DNA of 64,000 nucleotides from Ophiura sarsii (Eukaryota; Echinodermata; Ophiuroidea; Amphilepidida; Ophiuridae), in NCBI GenBank assembly GCA_035610835.1, contig CM069441.1:157324996-157388995 (forward strand), written 5' to 3'. The stretch's first letter is position 1. Each line of letters opens with the position of its first letter. Position numbers and translations under genes: made by a program. The notes beneath the pieces are model-generated. The model was not told the DNA's origin and did no database searches. It saw nothing but the letters and a program-made list of their open reading frames with translations. Below, one piece after another: positions 11,596 through 22,575 of this stretch.

Positions 11596-13142
11596 TTATG
11601 TTGTTTATATTACAGAATATTGAAACATTCAATAATATAATACTAAAACTGCGTAGGTACTAAAGTTTAATCGATTCCGAATATGCGAGACTTAAGCGGT
11701 TGTGCGCATAAGTAATACAAGCATATTCACCAAAATCCTCCATGTTGCGCTAAGAGTTTTGCGTTCTGTGTGAATTTGCTGCTGTTATATGGTTCGCCAA
11801 TTTATAACTAACTGAACTGTAGTATCCGTAAGAAGACGAGTAGCAATTTCAACAACAAACCAGACTGGAACTCAGATAATAAAACAACCAAATCAACTAC
11901 CTATAATTTAAAAACTCACGCGTAAAGTAAGAGCCACTTGTCCATTCCTGACAAACACGAGGCTATCGCCATAGCAAAAAGCGCCAATCCGAAGAAAGTA
12001 TGGAGAGAAGTAAACTGGATCTTGAACCTTGCGCTAAACAACTTTGTCTTCGTGAAATAACCGACAACGTAGACCACTATAGCACATCCATGCTGTATAT
12101 AAAGAGAAGCATGTTGTTAAACGTTGTACACATACGCAGATATTTGCAAGCAAGACACACTATAGGGCCTACACTGACATTACAAGGTGTATTAATCTTA
12201 ATCTAAATGTTAAATAAACAACCACATTTTAATTAATTACGATATCAAAACACCGGAAAACAGGTAAGATTGGAAACCAAATTAAATAGTAATAGTATAT
12301 AAACTAAAAACCACCGGTGTCAGTTTACCTGAAAAAAGAACAGTATTGCTGACGTCATTCCTAACCAGCTGTGAACTGAATAAAAGTCGATGATTCCTCC
12401 GTCCTTTTTGGCCAAGAATATGGCTTTGAGTCCCACGATGCTAAATATGACTGCTACACACTGTGTTACTCCATGCAACACTTGACGGATCATGTGAGAC
12501 TTGATATTCATACGTCGTGGAACAGGGAAGAGTAACATTGCTGAAAGAGAGGTGTCAACATACATAATTAGTTGGATCCGAGATTAAGGGACATGCGTAA
12601 GTGTCTGTTATACTTGCTAGGACACTCAGTTTTGAAGGACTGTTCTCAATAACATCCATTACAAGCTTCACCGTTTCTGGAGTGAAAGGTATGGGAGTAT
12701 TATATAGCTTGTGTCATGCTAGCATTTGGATACATTTGTCACGTTAGTATTATTCTTCCATCCGTACTACCGATGAAAATTATAAAATTCGATAGGAATA
12801 ATTTTGGGGTTGGGGAAGTACTTGACAGGTTACGTGGCCATTGTCATGTAGATCCGATGTAGGAATCATTCAAAAGAGAAATATAATATCGGAAGAAATC
12901 ACTGTTAGCCAATACCAGGTTCTTGTTACCTTCACCCAACACTTACCTTCACCAAAAAGGAAGACCATGCCCAGAGTAAACATGAAAGCGTGGTAGGTTA
13001 TCGATGCGCCATCACCCCATCCGAATTGTTTGTAATAGCCAAAATTCTGTATCCAATAGCCGATGATGACTACTACACCTACTCCGCTTAATTGTGATAC
13101 CAGGAAAAGTGGCCAGAAGAGATCAATTTCCCACCAAGACAT
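10095..13142 (-). CDS. CYB561: Cytochrome b561 (ascorbate-dependent transmembrane ferrireductase family), duplication copy A
   Basis: Four coding exons: 12947-13142, 12329-12540, 11920-12092 and 10095-10329. They join in frame (196+212+173+235 nt) to 271 residues, the usual family length. Donors are GTAAGT, GTAAAC and GTGAGT; acceptors end in CAG. Family members move electrons from cytosolic ascorbate across a vesicle or plasma membrane through two b hemes. All four heme-ligand histidines are in place: H51 (ITYHAFMF), H88 (QVLHG), H122 (FYSVHSWLG) and H167 (SLHTFFG), in a six-helix pattern (helix 1 about 8-30). The C-terminal tail (228-271) is basic then acidic and cytosolic by family topology. 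The ascorbate-site motif, normally ALLVYRVFR, reads AMLLFPVPR (66-74), so its first Arg is Pro71. The start is the first ATG after an acceptor-like 'aatttacag' 13 nt upstream. The same frame stays open upstream to 13400, so a longer N-terminus is possible. Confidence 0.9.
10859..11570. repeat. Inverted-repeat element with 368-bp tandem duplication, copy A only
   Basis: ACAAGGATACTGATTGTGTG at 10861 is mirrored by its complement ending near 11043, making a small hairpin element. 'aagctatctcgaagctttta' recurs at 10888 and 11256 (period 368), so the element and its right flank were duplicated in tandem, with the second left arm lost. It sits in the third intron of the copy A cytochrome gene and is absent from copy B. 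A (TA)n run follows at about 11571-11595. Confidence 0.7.
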
Positions 13143-13573
13143 ATCGATTGACTTTCTGTAAATTAATTCTGAAAGTATATAAAGAAGATTACAAATACCC
13201 GAACAAACACCCCAACAAACAAACAAAAAACATAAAATAACATCAAACGCTGAGTGCAGTTGATCGGTTGATAGCTCATAATATGCTAGGAACTTCATTA
13301 GAGTGGCAACCTTGTCCTCTTCTAAACTGCTTTTCATTTCATTTGCGTGATGACTTAGATGAAGTTGTTGGCATGTTTTGAACAAGGTTGTCATAAACAT
13401 TCTGGAGCTAGGCCCTTGGTCTTAGTTGAGTACTGGTGCCATCTGTTGATTTTGTATCCTATAAAACGCAGTACCGAATAGGACAAAGGTTTGACATCCA
13501 CTGAACTATGTCCAAACGAATATTACTCATTCAACATTTGAAAAACCAAAACCAATAACGTACATGCACATGA

Positions 13574-13902
13574 GCCACCGATTCTTGTACAAGTAGGAAA
13601 GGGCAACCTACGTGTTCAGTGGAAGCGGCAATCCATCTGAACGGCTCTTTTCAGAGCCACCAATTCTTTCACAAGTAGGAAAGGGCACCTACTCTCAAAT
13701 CATCGGGCAAGGGGCAGCCCAAATGATGATAACAAGAGAAGTGGCAATCTCTATGTTTTGTTTGATATTATAATAATTTGGTCCTGAAGAAGTCAGAGCT
13801 AATCCTGACGAAAGCTTGACAGATTAAAGCTCGTCCGACGGCGAACCCGTTAAACTTTTAACTTATATTATGAATACCCGTCGTAAAAGCCTATCTCACA
13901 AT
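13574..13902 (+). mobile_element. 329-bp Penelope-type terminal fragment, 10-bp target duplication
   Basis: Present in copy A and cleanly absent from copy B at 34571 ('acatgcacatgaaata'). It is flanked by ATGCACATGA at 13564-13573 and 13903-13912, a 10-bp target duplication. The right part ('ccgacggcgaaccc', then 'aatacccgtcgta') matches on the opposite strand the 268-bp tandem unit at 63678-64000. A hammerhead-like core is inside (13778-13838). Assignment to a Penelope-like family rests on the duplication length and on the ribozyme-like motif, not on coding sequence. Confidence 0.55.
13778..13838 (+). ncRNA. Candidate hammerhead ribozyme, type I fold
   Basis: Core CTGAAGA (13784-13790) fits the CUGANGA rule. 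Stem II pairs GTCAG (13792-13796) with CTGAC (13805-13809), followed by GAAA (13810-13813). Stem III pairs GCTT (13814-13817) with AAGC (13827-13830). The cleavage triplet would be CTC ending at 13832. Stem I pairs TTGGTC (13778-13783) with GTCCGA (13833-13838), with one U-U and one U-G. One extra A (13791) before stem II departs from the canonical core. Activity is inference. Confidence 0.45.
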
Positions 13903-14243
13903 ATGCACATGAAAGATAGATATTTTTCTCTCTACATTTTTCTCCATTTTAACCCATTTACGGTATATGATACACGTATACTCCACTGTGTGAATCCCAT
14001 ATGGCTTGGTCAAGATTTCAATCGTTGTTGAAGCAGAGTAGAGAAGAGAATGAAATAACAATCACATACAATAGTTTACCAGTACAAAACATTGGTCCTC
14101 TCAGCAACTGCCGCACATATCTGATAAGAAATGGTATTTTGTGATAAATAGCCCGTACGGTAATTCCAGTTAGTTGCCGAACCAATACCGTAATTTAGTG
14201 TAACATAATTGATTATTTTCATTCGAAGAAGTACGTAACTAAC

Positions 14244-14318
14244 CTTAATCAGTTGAAACAGTAATGCTCCTACAGCGGTAATAACAGTTGGTAGAAAGAG
14301 TAGAACAGGCACACCCAT
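14244..14318 (-). other. Possible 5' exon of cytochrome b561 copy A
   Basis: MGVPVLLFLPTVITAVGALL continues to FQLIK and then a donor-like AAG|GTTAGT (exon end 14244). The counterpart in copy B is 34890-34961. Joined to the acceptor before exon 1, this copy would be out of frame (13 nt before ATG 13142), whereas copy B has 12 nt there but lost this ATG. It may be an untranslated leader exon or a decayed signal-anchor exon. Confidence 0.25.
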
Positions 14319-16270
14319 CTAAGGCGAGTTTTAGTTGTTGATGTGTCACGACCGTGTATATCGGAATAGTTCGTCTAAATTGATGGCGCATTACAAATCC
14401 CTTTGTTATATTATTATTATTATTGGTACTATTATTATTATTATTAATCAAGCGTTCCATTTTGTTCAATGAAACACTTCGGGTTTCAACACATCTCTCA
14501 AAAGTGACCTTTTTTACTAAGCCTGCAGAAACAATTTATACACTAGCAACCCAAACCATAGGACACCTTGCATGCTACAAATGTACAGAAAACACTGGGA
14601 ACCCATTGAACTAGTATTGCTGCTTGTGAGTTCTAGCCCCGCCGTTGCCAACGTGTTTGTATCAATGCACTTAATGTAATTGCCTACTAGGGGTAATAAC
14701 TATAGCTATAACGTTGCATTGTTTATTAATGTACATGTATAATAATTTACGTGATTTGTAATGTTGTGACAATTAAGCCGGTTGGCTGCGATGACAATAA
14801 AATTGTACCAAGAAAAAAACTACAGTGTTTAATAGCTTTTTGGTATTCTAGATATGCCAATTGATGAAAAGTTTTTATCAATTTGTTTAAACAAATTTGA
14901 GATATTTTGGAGACATTAGTTTATAGGGAAAACACTTAAAACAATATTCAGTGAATTAAAATGGTCTCTTTGGTATGTTAAGTTAATTTAAGAGTAAAAT
15001 TAGCTTTGAAAATAATACTAAGTAATGATGAAATGAATATAACTTTGTAGTATGCCCAGTTCCTGTGGGTGCAATGAGAAGGTATAGGGAATTTGGTTTC
15101 CATTATAATATGAAAGTCATGTTGTTAAAATAATAGTTTTAAAATATTCCCTCCCAAATATTCCATTTTTAAGATGAACAAAGAGGTCAGTTCTCAATAT
15201 CCGAGAAAGGTTAAAGATTAGGGACAATTTTGGGATTAGTTTCACTTGAGTGGATCCATTGACAAACAATTGCGAAAGTAATTTTGAAAGAAAGTCAAAA
15301 TTGACATAGGCTACTGCCTGTCATTGGATTGTTTATGAATATTTAGTAGATGTTGCAGGAAACATGAATTTCTTAATGATAAGAGATTCAGCAACATATT
15401 TTGTTCAACTCATAGTGAAATATTACAGTCCACCTTTAATATAGGGGATGATTTTGACACCATAACCAAGTGTCCTATGACTTTTGGTTGCTAGTGTATA
15501 CAATCTACATTTTACGTGAGTAAATAATGATCTAGATGGAAAATTGGATTATGAATAACGCGTGATTTAAGATGGGAAGCCAGGATCAAATATGAGAAGA
15601 ATAACATGTGAGCTTATACTTCCTATATCATAAATATGATCTGGATTAGATTTATATGTCAATGCTATGGAAATATATAGATCAATATTTATGATCTGGA
15701 ATGTTGTCAATTTTTAATCCTTTGAATGGCGACCATTTTGGAATTGTTCCTCTAGGGGATTCCCTCCTAAATGTATTCATTAAACATCATATATAGAAGA
15801 CAAATCAATTATGAAACCAACTTTAGCTCTCGCCATTACGGACTAATTCGGGTGACCCGACTATATGACCACCGTATAACTATCCATTCATTTCATTTTG
15901 ATCATATAGAATACAACTAAAGCAGGATAGAAAAAACACACTATCTTTCTGGGAAGTAATGTATTAAGTGATATATTTTCTGCTTTAATAAAGGCGGGAA
16001 TATAGGATGAGAGAATGATTGGGACTCAGGACTGGGTCATTATATATATGAATGGTTAGTCTTTATATTTGTCGTATAGAAAGTTTGATGAGCAGATGCC
16101 ATTTGGCAAAATGGCTGTTTTTCCAGTGTGAAAATATAATTGGTTAGCAGTATTGTTGTATATGAATTGATAACTACAACTATGCCAGTTACCTTGACCG
16201 ACCAATTTAAATCTATACAGTTCTCACACCATACGTTATTTACCAGTACAATGCCGTAACGTATAATAAA
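14319..16270. other. Non-coding part of duplication copy A
   Basis: No gene seen. It aligns to 34962-38665 in copy B apart from the insertions noted there. A short (TTA)n run lies at about 14410-14447. Identity to copy B is high even in plain intergenic sequence, so the duplication is recent. Confidence 0.6.
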
Positions 16271-18767
16271 TAAAAACCCTTTAAAAGGGAAGAGCTAGTA
16301 CAAATGAAAGACTTTATATTTTTAGGAAAGCAGTTGGTAGAATAATGACATGTAAATGTAATTGGGTAATCAGAGATTGGCAAAAGAGCAGGCAGTTGAC
16401 GTATTGGCAAATTTGGGCATGATATCAAGTAATGAATATGAAGACAAATTTGCAGTAGTCCGTATGTGAAGAGGTCTGCCGAAATCAGACACAATTAGGC
16501 AAGATATCAACATTGAGTTTGTAATTGATTATTGTAGTAGAGATCTTCCGCTTAACAATGGTACCTTTTTTTAATCGGACTTCCCAAAGCGGAGTTATAT
16601 CATTTTCAAGTTAATATATGAAAACTCCAAACTGAGATATACTTACAATGTACATACAATGTACTTTTAAATTATTATTATTTTTTTTTTTTTTAAATAT
16701 TTTTTTTGGTTTGATTTTTTTAATCTGAAACTTTCACATTAATGTTATAAACACTCTGGGAATTAATTATATACAAGAAATCTAAAAAAATCACCCCAAT
16801 TAGGTTTGGGCTATTTCTCAGCTTGGAGCTCTGGCCAATTCATTTGGTTTCGGTTGAACATATACATATGATGTAACCACAGGGTTGTCATTTAGAAACA
16901 TGTAAATATCCTCTAGTTGTTATTATGGTGCAATTTCTAATTGAGACTAAGAGGATGTACACATTTACTGGCAATCAAACAAGAAATACAAAAACAAGTT
17001 ACATGAAAAGCATAAAACGGTTTCCTTGTTTTATAATTTTATTAGAAACAAATGTAATGTATGTACACGATGAGAAGTTATGTACAAATAAAAGTTCAGG
17101 AGGGACCATAATGTTGCGTACAATCAACTGAATCAATGTATGGTTACAAATATTTGCGTAGAATTGAGTTTTATGACATGTTCGAAACTTACATTCATTC
17201 CTCTGTCAAACTTGACATTGTGTATAGTATCACATGTATAATGATAGTTTATAACCCTTCACGAATGTAGTTATATCAAAGTTACAGGCATTATTGAAAT
17301 GGTCATACACTTCATGCAGACAACAAACAGATTTAGCCAGATAAGAGTCATCATTTTTTTGGTGAACGTGTACGAATTACTTAGCATATCTGGAGTTCTT
17401 GACAAGTCAACAAGGTCTACTGCAGATATTGGTTATAAAGAAGAAGTGTCATTATCATGATTGACACTTTTATGCATACGCATGTAAACATTCACAATGT
17501 TCAGTAATTGTGACCATTCTACATTGTTTATTGCTGACATAAGAAATGTTATGTCCTTCCGCCACTTTACCTACTGTCACTATTGTATAGCCGGCTTTGG
17601 TAATATACTGTAAATCAGTTATTGGAAGAGCTCTGTTACATGTTGTCGGAGAGATAGGCCCTACCGTTATCAGGAGGGCGGTAGGAAGTTGGGTTCGGGG
17701 GGTATTTTTTGTTGTTTTTTGGCCGGCGTATATTTTTAAATTTTAATGTATTCATTCGTTTGTTTGTTTTTTGGCCTGCAAAGAGGGGGATTTTTTTCTT
17801 CCAAAAACTTCCTACCCCCACCCTGAAAATCTAAAGGTGCGTCCCTTACCGTAAGGAAACAGCCATGGAAAAGACTTTTCTTCACCATAATTAATGCTTT
17901 TTAAATTCACAGGTCGCCCACTTGCACGTGATAATTTTTGTGTGGGAAGATAGTTTTATTTATGCAGGAAAGGTGAGACCTGTCCTGATTTATGGCATCT
18001 ACTGATGTTGTAGTATTTTGGTTGCAGTCCATCATAATTCATATAGACATATAGTGCGAAGATTAAGATTACAGTGGCGAGGGGACGGGGGGGGGGGGCA
18101 AGATTTCTGAAATTTTCGTAAAGGTTGCCCCAATTTTTTTGCAGTCAGTCACCTCGTAAATTTCACGTAGGCCTAAGTGTGTGTGTGTGTGTGGGGGGTG
18201 CATTCTTACTTTTATGCAGAGTTCAGATGAAGAATAAATGAATTATTGAAACCCAAGCGACAGCTCGCCCCGCCGCGAATTTCTTAACCGTAACAAACAT
18301 TTGGCAAAACACTGTATAGGCCTACATGTACATGTATTGCTGTAAATACAATGAATGTGCATGTGTATACTATACGCTTTTACCACTTTACTCAGTCAAG
18401 ATATCAAATGTTTGTTTACGGTAAATAACACCTCCGCCCGGCCAGCACAGTTCTGGTCATCAAATCCGCGACGGAGAGACTCCCCTTGTAAACATATATA
18501 CAAACAGTACAAACCCCTCACGTCTATGCATACACGTCCAATAATAGCCATGGACTCGTGTGATACAAATACACAACACATTGGTATCCAGGCGTCACAC
18601 TTTTCGTCCAATCAATATACCCGAATGAAGGTGTCATTAGGCTGGACCCGTTAAACATTATACCGATTTGGTCACGGTTTTCTGAGCCAAGTGACTCGAA
18701 GCCATTATGAATAACGCGTATACTTGCTGTATTCAGGGGATAAGAGCGAGCCCCTTGGGGCTAGCTC
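16271..18767. other. 2.5-kb block present only in duplication copy A
   Basis: Copy B runs straight from 'cgtataataaa' into 'aaaagataacacc' (about 38662), so either copy A gained or copy B lost this block. The ends show no clear inverted repeats. Contents: poly-T tracts at about 16680-16730, an imperfect palindrome at about 17680-17820 (TAGGAAGTT / AACTTCCTA), a hAT-like fragment at 18072-18170 related to 48748-49109, and a GT run near 18176. No gene recognised. Confidence 0.6.
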
Positions 18768-19199
18768 AAAAAGATAACACCATTGAATAAAATCACTTGA
18801 CGGGAAAGGAATTTCGTTACGTGGCAAGGTTGATTTCACAAAGGTACTTGACCTGAAATCGGTTAATACCAACCTTGACCTACCGATGTGACCAACACGT
18901 ATTCAGTAATATCGACTTGACTTCACTTTTTACACCAATAACAATTATTTTTATTTATATCTGGTACAATAAAACTGTGTATTGAATATTGTTTAAGTAC
19001 CTGGATGCGACCAATATTGTAAAGATATTGACGTCCAATATTTGTTGTGTGAGGCAGATGATGCGCATGGGTACATTTTTAAGATCGGCGTTTCAATCAC
19101 GCTGAGATTATGGTTAGTTCGGGATGATTTATTGTTTATAATAAAAAACCCTTTAAAAAGGGAAATGCTTGTAACAAGTGTGAAACATATTAGAGTTTT

Positions 19200-21290
19200 A
19201 TGTGAGCAATTCCCATATCATGCATCCAGAAAATATCATATAATGTGCCCAGATTTGCTTTTTAGGATACGATATCACATTTGTAGCTACGTATAATATC
19301 AGTGTCACTAATCGATCAATCCGCAACCAATTTGCAATTTGACGACATAAATGACATTCACATTGAAATCGCAAAAATTGTGGTTTTTCTTCAACCAATT
19401 CCGGAAAAAATTGGCTAATTATCATATAATGTCCCCTGATTTGCATTTCAGGATATGATATCACATTTTGAGCTGCGTATGATATCTGTGTCACTAATCG
19501 GTCAATCCGCGACCAATTTGACGACATAAATGACGTTCACGTTGAAATCGCCGGGAAAAACAGGGTTTTTTCCTAGCAATTGCGGACAAAATAATCAAAA
19601 TTTCATATGATTTGCTTTTTAGGATACGATATCACATTTGTAGCTACGTATGATATCAGTGTCACTAATCGGTCAATCCGCAACCAATTTGACGACATAA
19701 ATGATGTTCACATTGAAATCGCAAAAATTTGGGTTTTTCTTCAACCAATTCCGGAAAAATAGGCTAAATATCATATTATGTGCCCTGATTTGCTTTTCAG
19801 GATATGATATCACATTTTGAGCTGTGTATGATATCTGTGTCACTAATCGGTCAATCCGCGACCAATTTGACGACATAAATGACGTTCACGTTGAAATCGC
19901 CGGGGAAAACAGGTTTTTTTCCTAGCAATTGCGGACAAAATAAACAAAATTTCATATGATGTGCCTTGATTTGCTTTTTAGGATACGATATCACATTTTA
20001 GCCACATATGATATCGGTGTCACAAATCGGTCAATCCGCAACCAATTTGACGACAATGACGTTCACATTGAAATCGCAAATCCAAATCGTGATTTTTTTT
20101 CTTCAACCAATTCCGGACAAAATAGACAAACTATCATATCATGTGCCCTGATTTGCTTTTTAGGATACGTATCACATTTTGAGTTACGTATGATATCGGT
20201 GTTATACTGATCGGTCAATCCGCAACCAACGTGACAACATAAAGGATGTTCGCGTTGAAATCGCAATGATTTTTTTTCTCCAACCAATTCCGGACAAAAT
20301 AGGCTAAATATCATATAATGTGCCCTGATTTGCTTTTCAGGATATGATATCACATTTTGAGCTACGTATGATATCGGTGTCACTGATCGGTCAATCAGCA
20401 ACCAATTTGACGACAAATAACGTTGCCGTTGACATCACACAAGGAAAAACTTTTTTTCTTCTTCTACCAATTAGGGACTAAATAGACAAACTATCATATA
20501 ATGTGCCCTGATTTGCTTTTTAGGATACGATATCACATTTTGAGTTACGTATGATATCGGTGTTACTGATCGGTCAATCCGCAACCAATTTGACGACAAT
20601 GACGTTCACATTGAAATCGCAAAACCTAATCGTGTTTTTTTCTTCTCCAACCAATTCCGGACAAAATAGGCTAAATATCATATAATGTGCCCTGAATTGC
20701 TTTTCAGGATATGATATCACATTTTGAGCTACGTATGATATCGGTGTCACTGATCGGTCAATCAGCAACCAATTTAACGACAAATAGCGTTGCCGTTGAC
20801 ATCACACAAGGAAACACTTTTTTCTTCTTCTACCAATTAGGGACTAAATAGACAAACTATCATATGTGCCCTGATTTGCTTTTTAGGATACGATATCACA
20901 TTTTGAGTTACGTATAATATCTGTGTCACTGATCGGTCAATCCGCAACCAATTTGATGTCATAAATGACATTCCCTATGAAATCGCAAGGAAAAACAGTT
21001 TTTTTACCGACCAATTCAATTGTGGACAAACTAGCCATGCTAAAGTATCTTCATATAATGTGCCCTGATTTACTTTTTAAAGGACGATATCACAGTTTGA
21101 GCTACGTATCATATATCAGTATCACTGCACGGTCAATCCGCAACCAATTTGAGAACATAAATGACATTCGTGTAGAAATCTCAAGGAAAAATGTGGTTTT
21201 TTTTCAACCAATTCCGAAAAAATAGGCAAATATCATAATGTGCCTTTATTAAACCGGGCTTTATTTGCTTTTTATGATACGAATTTGAGC
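19200..21290. repeat. 180-bp satellite array, about 12 monomers, two alternating types
   Basis: The anchor GATATCAC occurs at 19271, 19457, 19628, 19806, 19987, about 20168 (mutated), 20346, 20529, 20713, 20892 and 21086, then decays near 21275. Spacing is 171-194 bp. Each monomer holds 'cggtcaatccgcaaccaatt', 'caaccaattccgga' and 'catataatgtgccctgattt'. The base before the anchor splits monomers into GGATACG and GGATATG types that mostly alternate, giving a dimeric higher-order unit of about 360 bp. Open frames across it are by-products. Confidence 0.93.
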
Positions 21291-21923
21291 TACCCATAAT
21301 CAGTAACAGATTTGTGATCAAAAGACATTTGTTGTACTAGATGCCCTAGCACCATAAACATGATTATGGGTGCTTAAAATCTCGGATTAGAAATATCAAA
21401 GTCAGAAGTTGTAAGCTTAAAATGGTAAGTAAGCTTACTACAAATTCATTCATTGGTTAAACTGAAACTGGCCAAAAATCAATCAAAAATAATAATACAG
21501 ACAAAAATCAGTTGCAGACCTGTTCTAGAGATAACTCTCTGATGGATCAATTGGAAAACAATTTCTCAAAACATTACGTAATATTCATTTCCTATATAAG
21601 ACGAAAATCAACGTATTTTTCATATGGCGGAAAGCATACGAAATAAACCTTCCGTCTACCAAAAATTAAACTCCAAAATTCACCGTATGAGTCAAATCGA
21701 GTCTCAACTTGATCTAAGATTATGAGCTGTTTTTAAAAGTGTAATAAAAATGTAGTACACGGCCCCACACGGCCCTTTAATCTATAGGTAATGAAGAAGA
21801 CAACTGCGATCTATCACGCAAATCCACTTCAAAATTTCACGAAAAGTTCAATACGATCGATGACACAGCTAACCTATTAGGTAGGCGTTGTAACTGGTAC
21901 TTATACCGAACATTGTATGGGCG
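21291..21923. other. Intergenic between satellite and gap
   Basis: AT-rich, no gene, repeat or RNA recognised. Confidence 0.5.
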
Positions 21924-22023
21924 NNNNNNNNNNNNNNNNNNNNNNNNNNNNNNNNNNNNNNNNNNNNNNNNNNNNNNNNNNNNNNNNNNNNNNNNNNNNN
22001 NNNNNNNNNNNNNNNNNNNNNNN
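21924..22023. other. Assembly gap, 100 N
   Basis: Exactly 100 undetermined bases, the conventional size for a gap of unknown length. It lies between the satellite and duplication copy B, where repeats would be expected to break an assembly. Confidence 0.99.
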
Positions 22024-22400
22024 CAAAATGTAAAAAATGTGTATCCTGTTGTACCCTTACCAACAGTTCTGAAGTAAAAATTGTGGACACTGGTTAGTCA
22101 CATTTTGTATAATAAATCCTGCTGTCTGCATGTTGTTTTCACAAAGACACGCGCTGAGCTCGCTGAAATTTGGTCAACTGCGTTCAAAATCACGTGTAGC
22201 GCGCAGAAATGTATATTTAACCCTGTTGACGATCACCCTTATCAACAGTTCTCAAGTACAAATTGTAGTCACATTTTGTATAACAAATTCTGCTGTCGGC
22301 ACAATGTTTTTACGAAGATTTGCGCGGAGCGTGCGGAAATCTGTATAATTTGTTTTAAAAATGTTAATACTGCAGTATTTTCTTGCGCGTAGCGCAGCAA
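22024..22400. repeat. Tandem dimer of about 171 bp
   Basis: 'cttaccaacagttctgaagta' with 'cacattttgtataataaatc' (22099) recurs as 'cttatcaacagttctcaagta' with 'cacattttgtataacaaattc' (about 22270). More units may be hidden in the gap, which begins inside the first. Confidence 0.7.
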
Positions 22401-22429
22401 ATTTTGGTATTTTTCCCGTTAACGACTAC

Positions 22430-22575
22430 CTATTTGGCCTAACTTTTTTGACCGCCCCCCCTCTGAGTAGGTAAAACTTTTAGTCCCCCCTTTTTGAGAC
22501 TTCAAACTTTTTAGACCCCCCCCTGTTTTGGCCAACCCCCCCCCCCCCCCCCACCAAAGTATTTCTGAACACTCC
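22430..22575. repeat. C-rich low-complexity tract at the left edge of copy B
   Basis: Repeated C runs, the longest about 16, are separated by short T-rich pieces such as 'tttttgagacttcaaac'. It resembles the interior of the C/G-rich element at 29119-29543. The duplication boundary (22576) follows directly. Confidence 0.7.

Larger units (their letters stand above)
8534..19030. repeat. Segmental duplication, copy A (10.5 kb)
   Basis: This span aligns in direct orientation, at high identity, to 22576-38930. The left boundary is 'cttatagctgtatctt' at 8534/22576. The right boundary is 'aaagatattg' ending at 19030/38930. The unit carries one cytochrome b561 gene plus flanks. Relative to copy B, copy A alone has the tandem-duplicated block 10859-11570, the 329-bp insertion 13574-13902 and the 2.5-kb block 16271-18767. 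The left edge lies a little upstream of the Gypsy gag start. Confidence 0.95.

Noticed and set aside
12870..13400. 176-residue frame as a longer cytochrome exon
   Set aside because: The frame runs past the GTAAGT donor into the intron at one end and, at the other, through a segment that is frame-broken in copy B. Only 12947-13142 is supported by family similarity.
19198..21225. Several open frames with MSSNWSRIDRLVTQISY-like text
   Set aside because: The same satellite monomer translated repeatedly; no start or splice context.
21869..22090. Frame across the gap
   Set aside because: It consists largely of undetermined bases.
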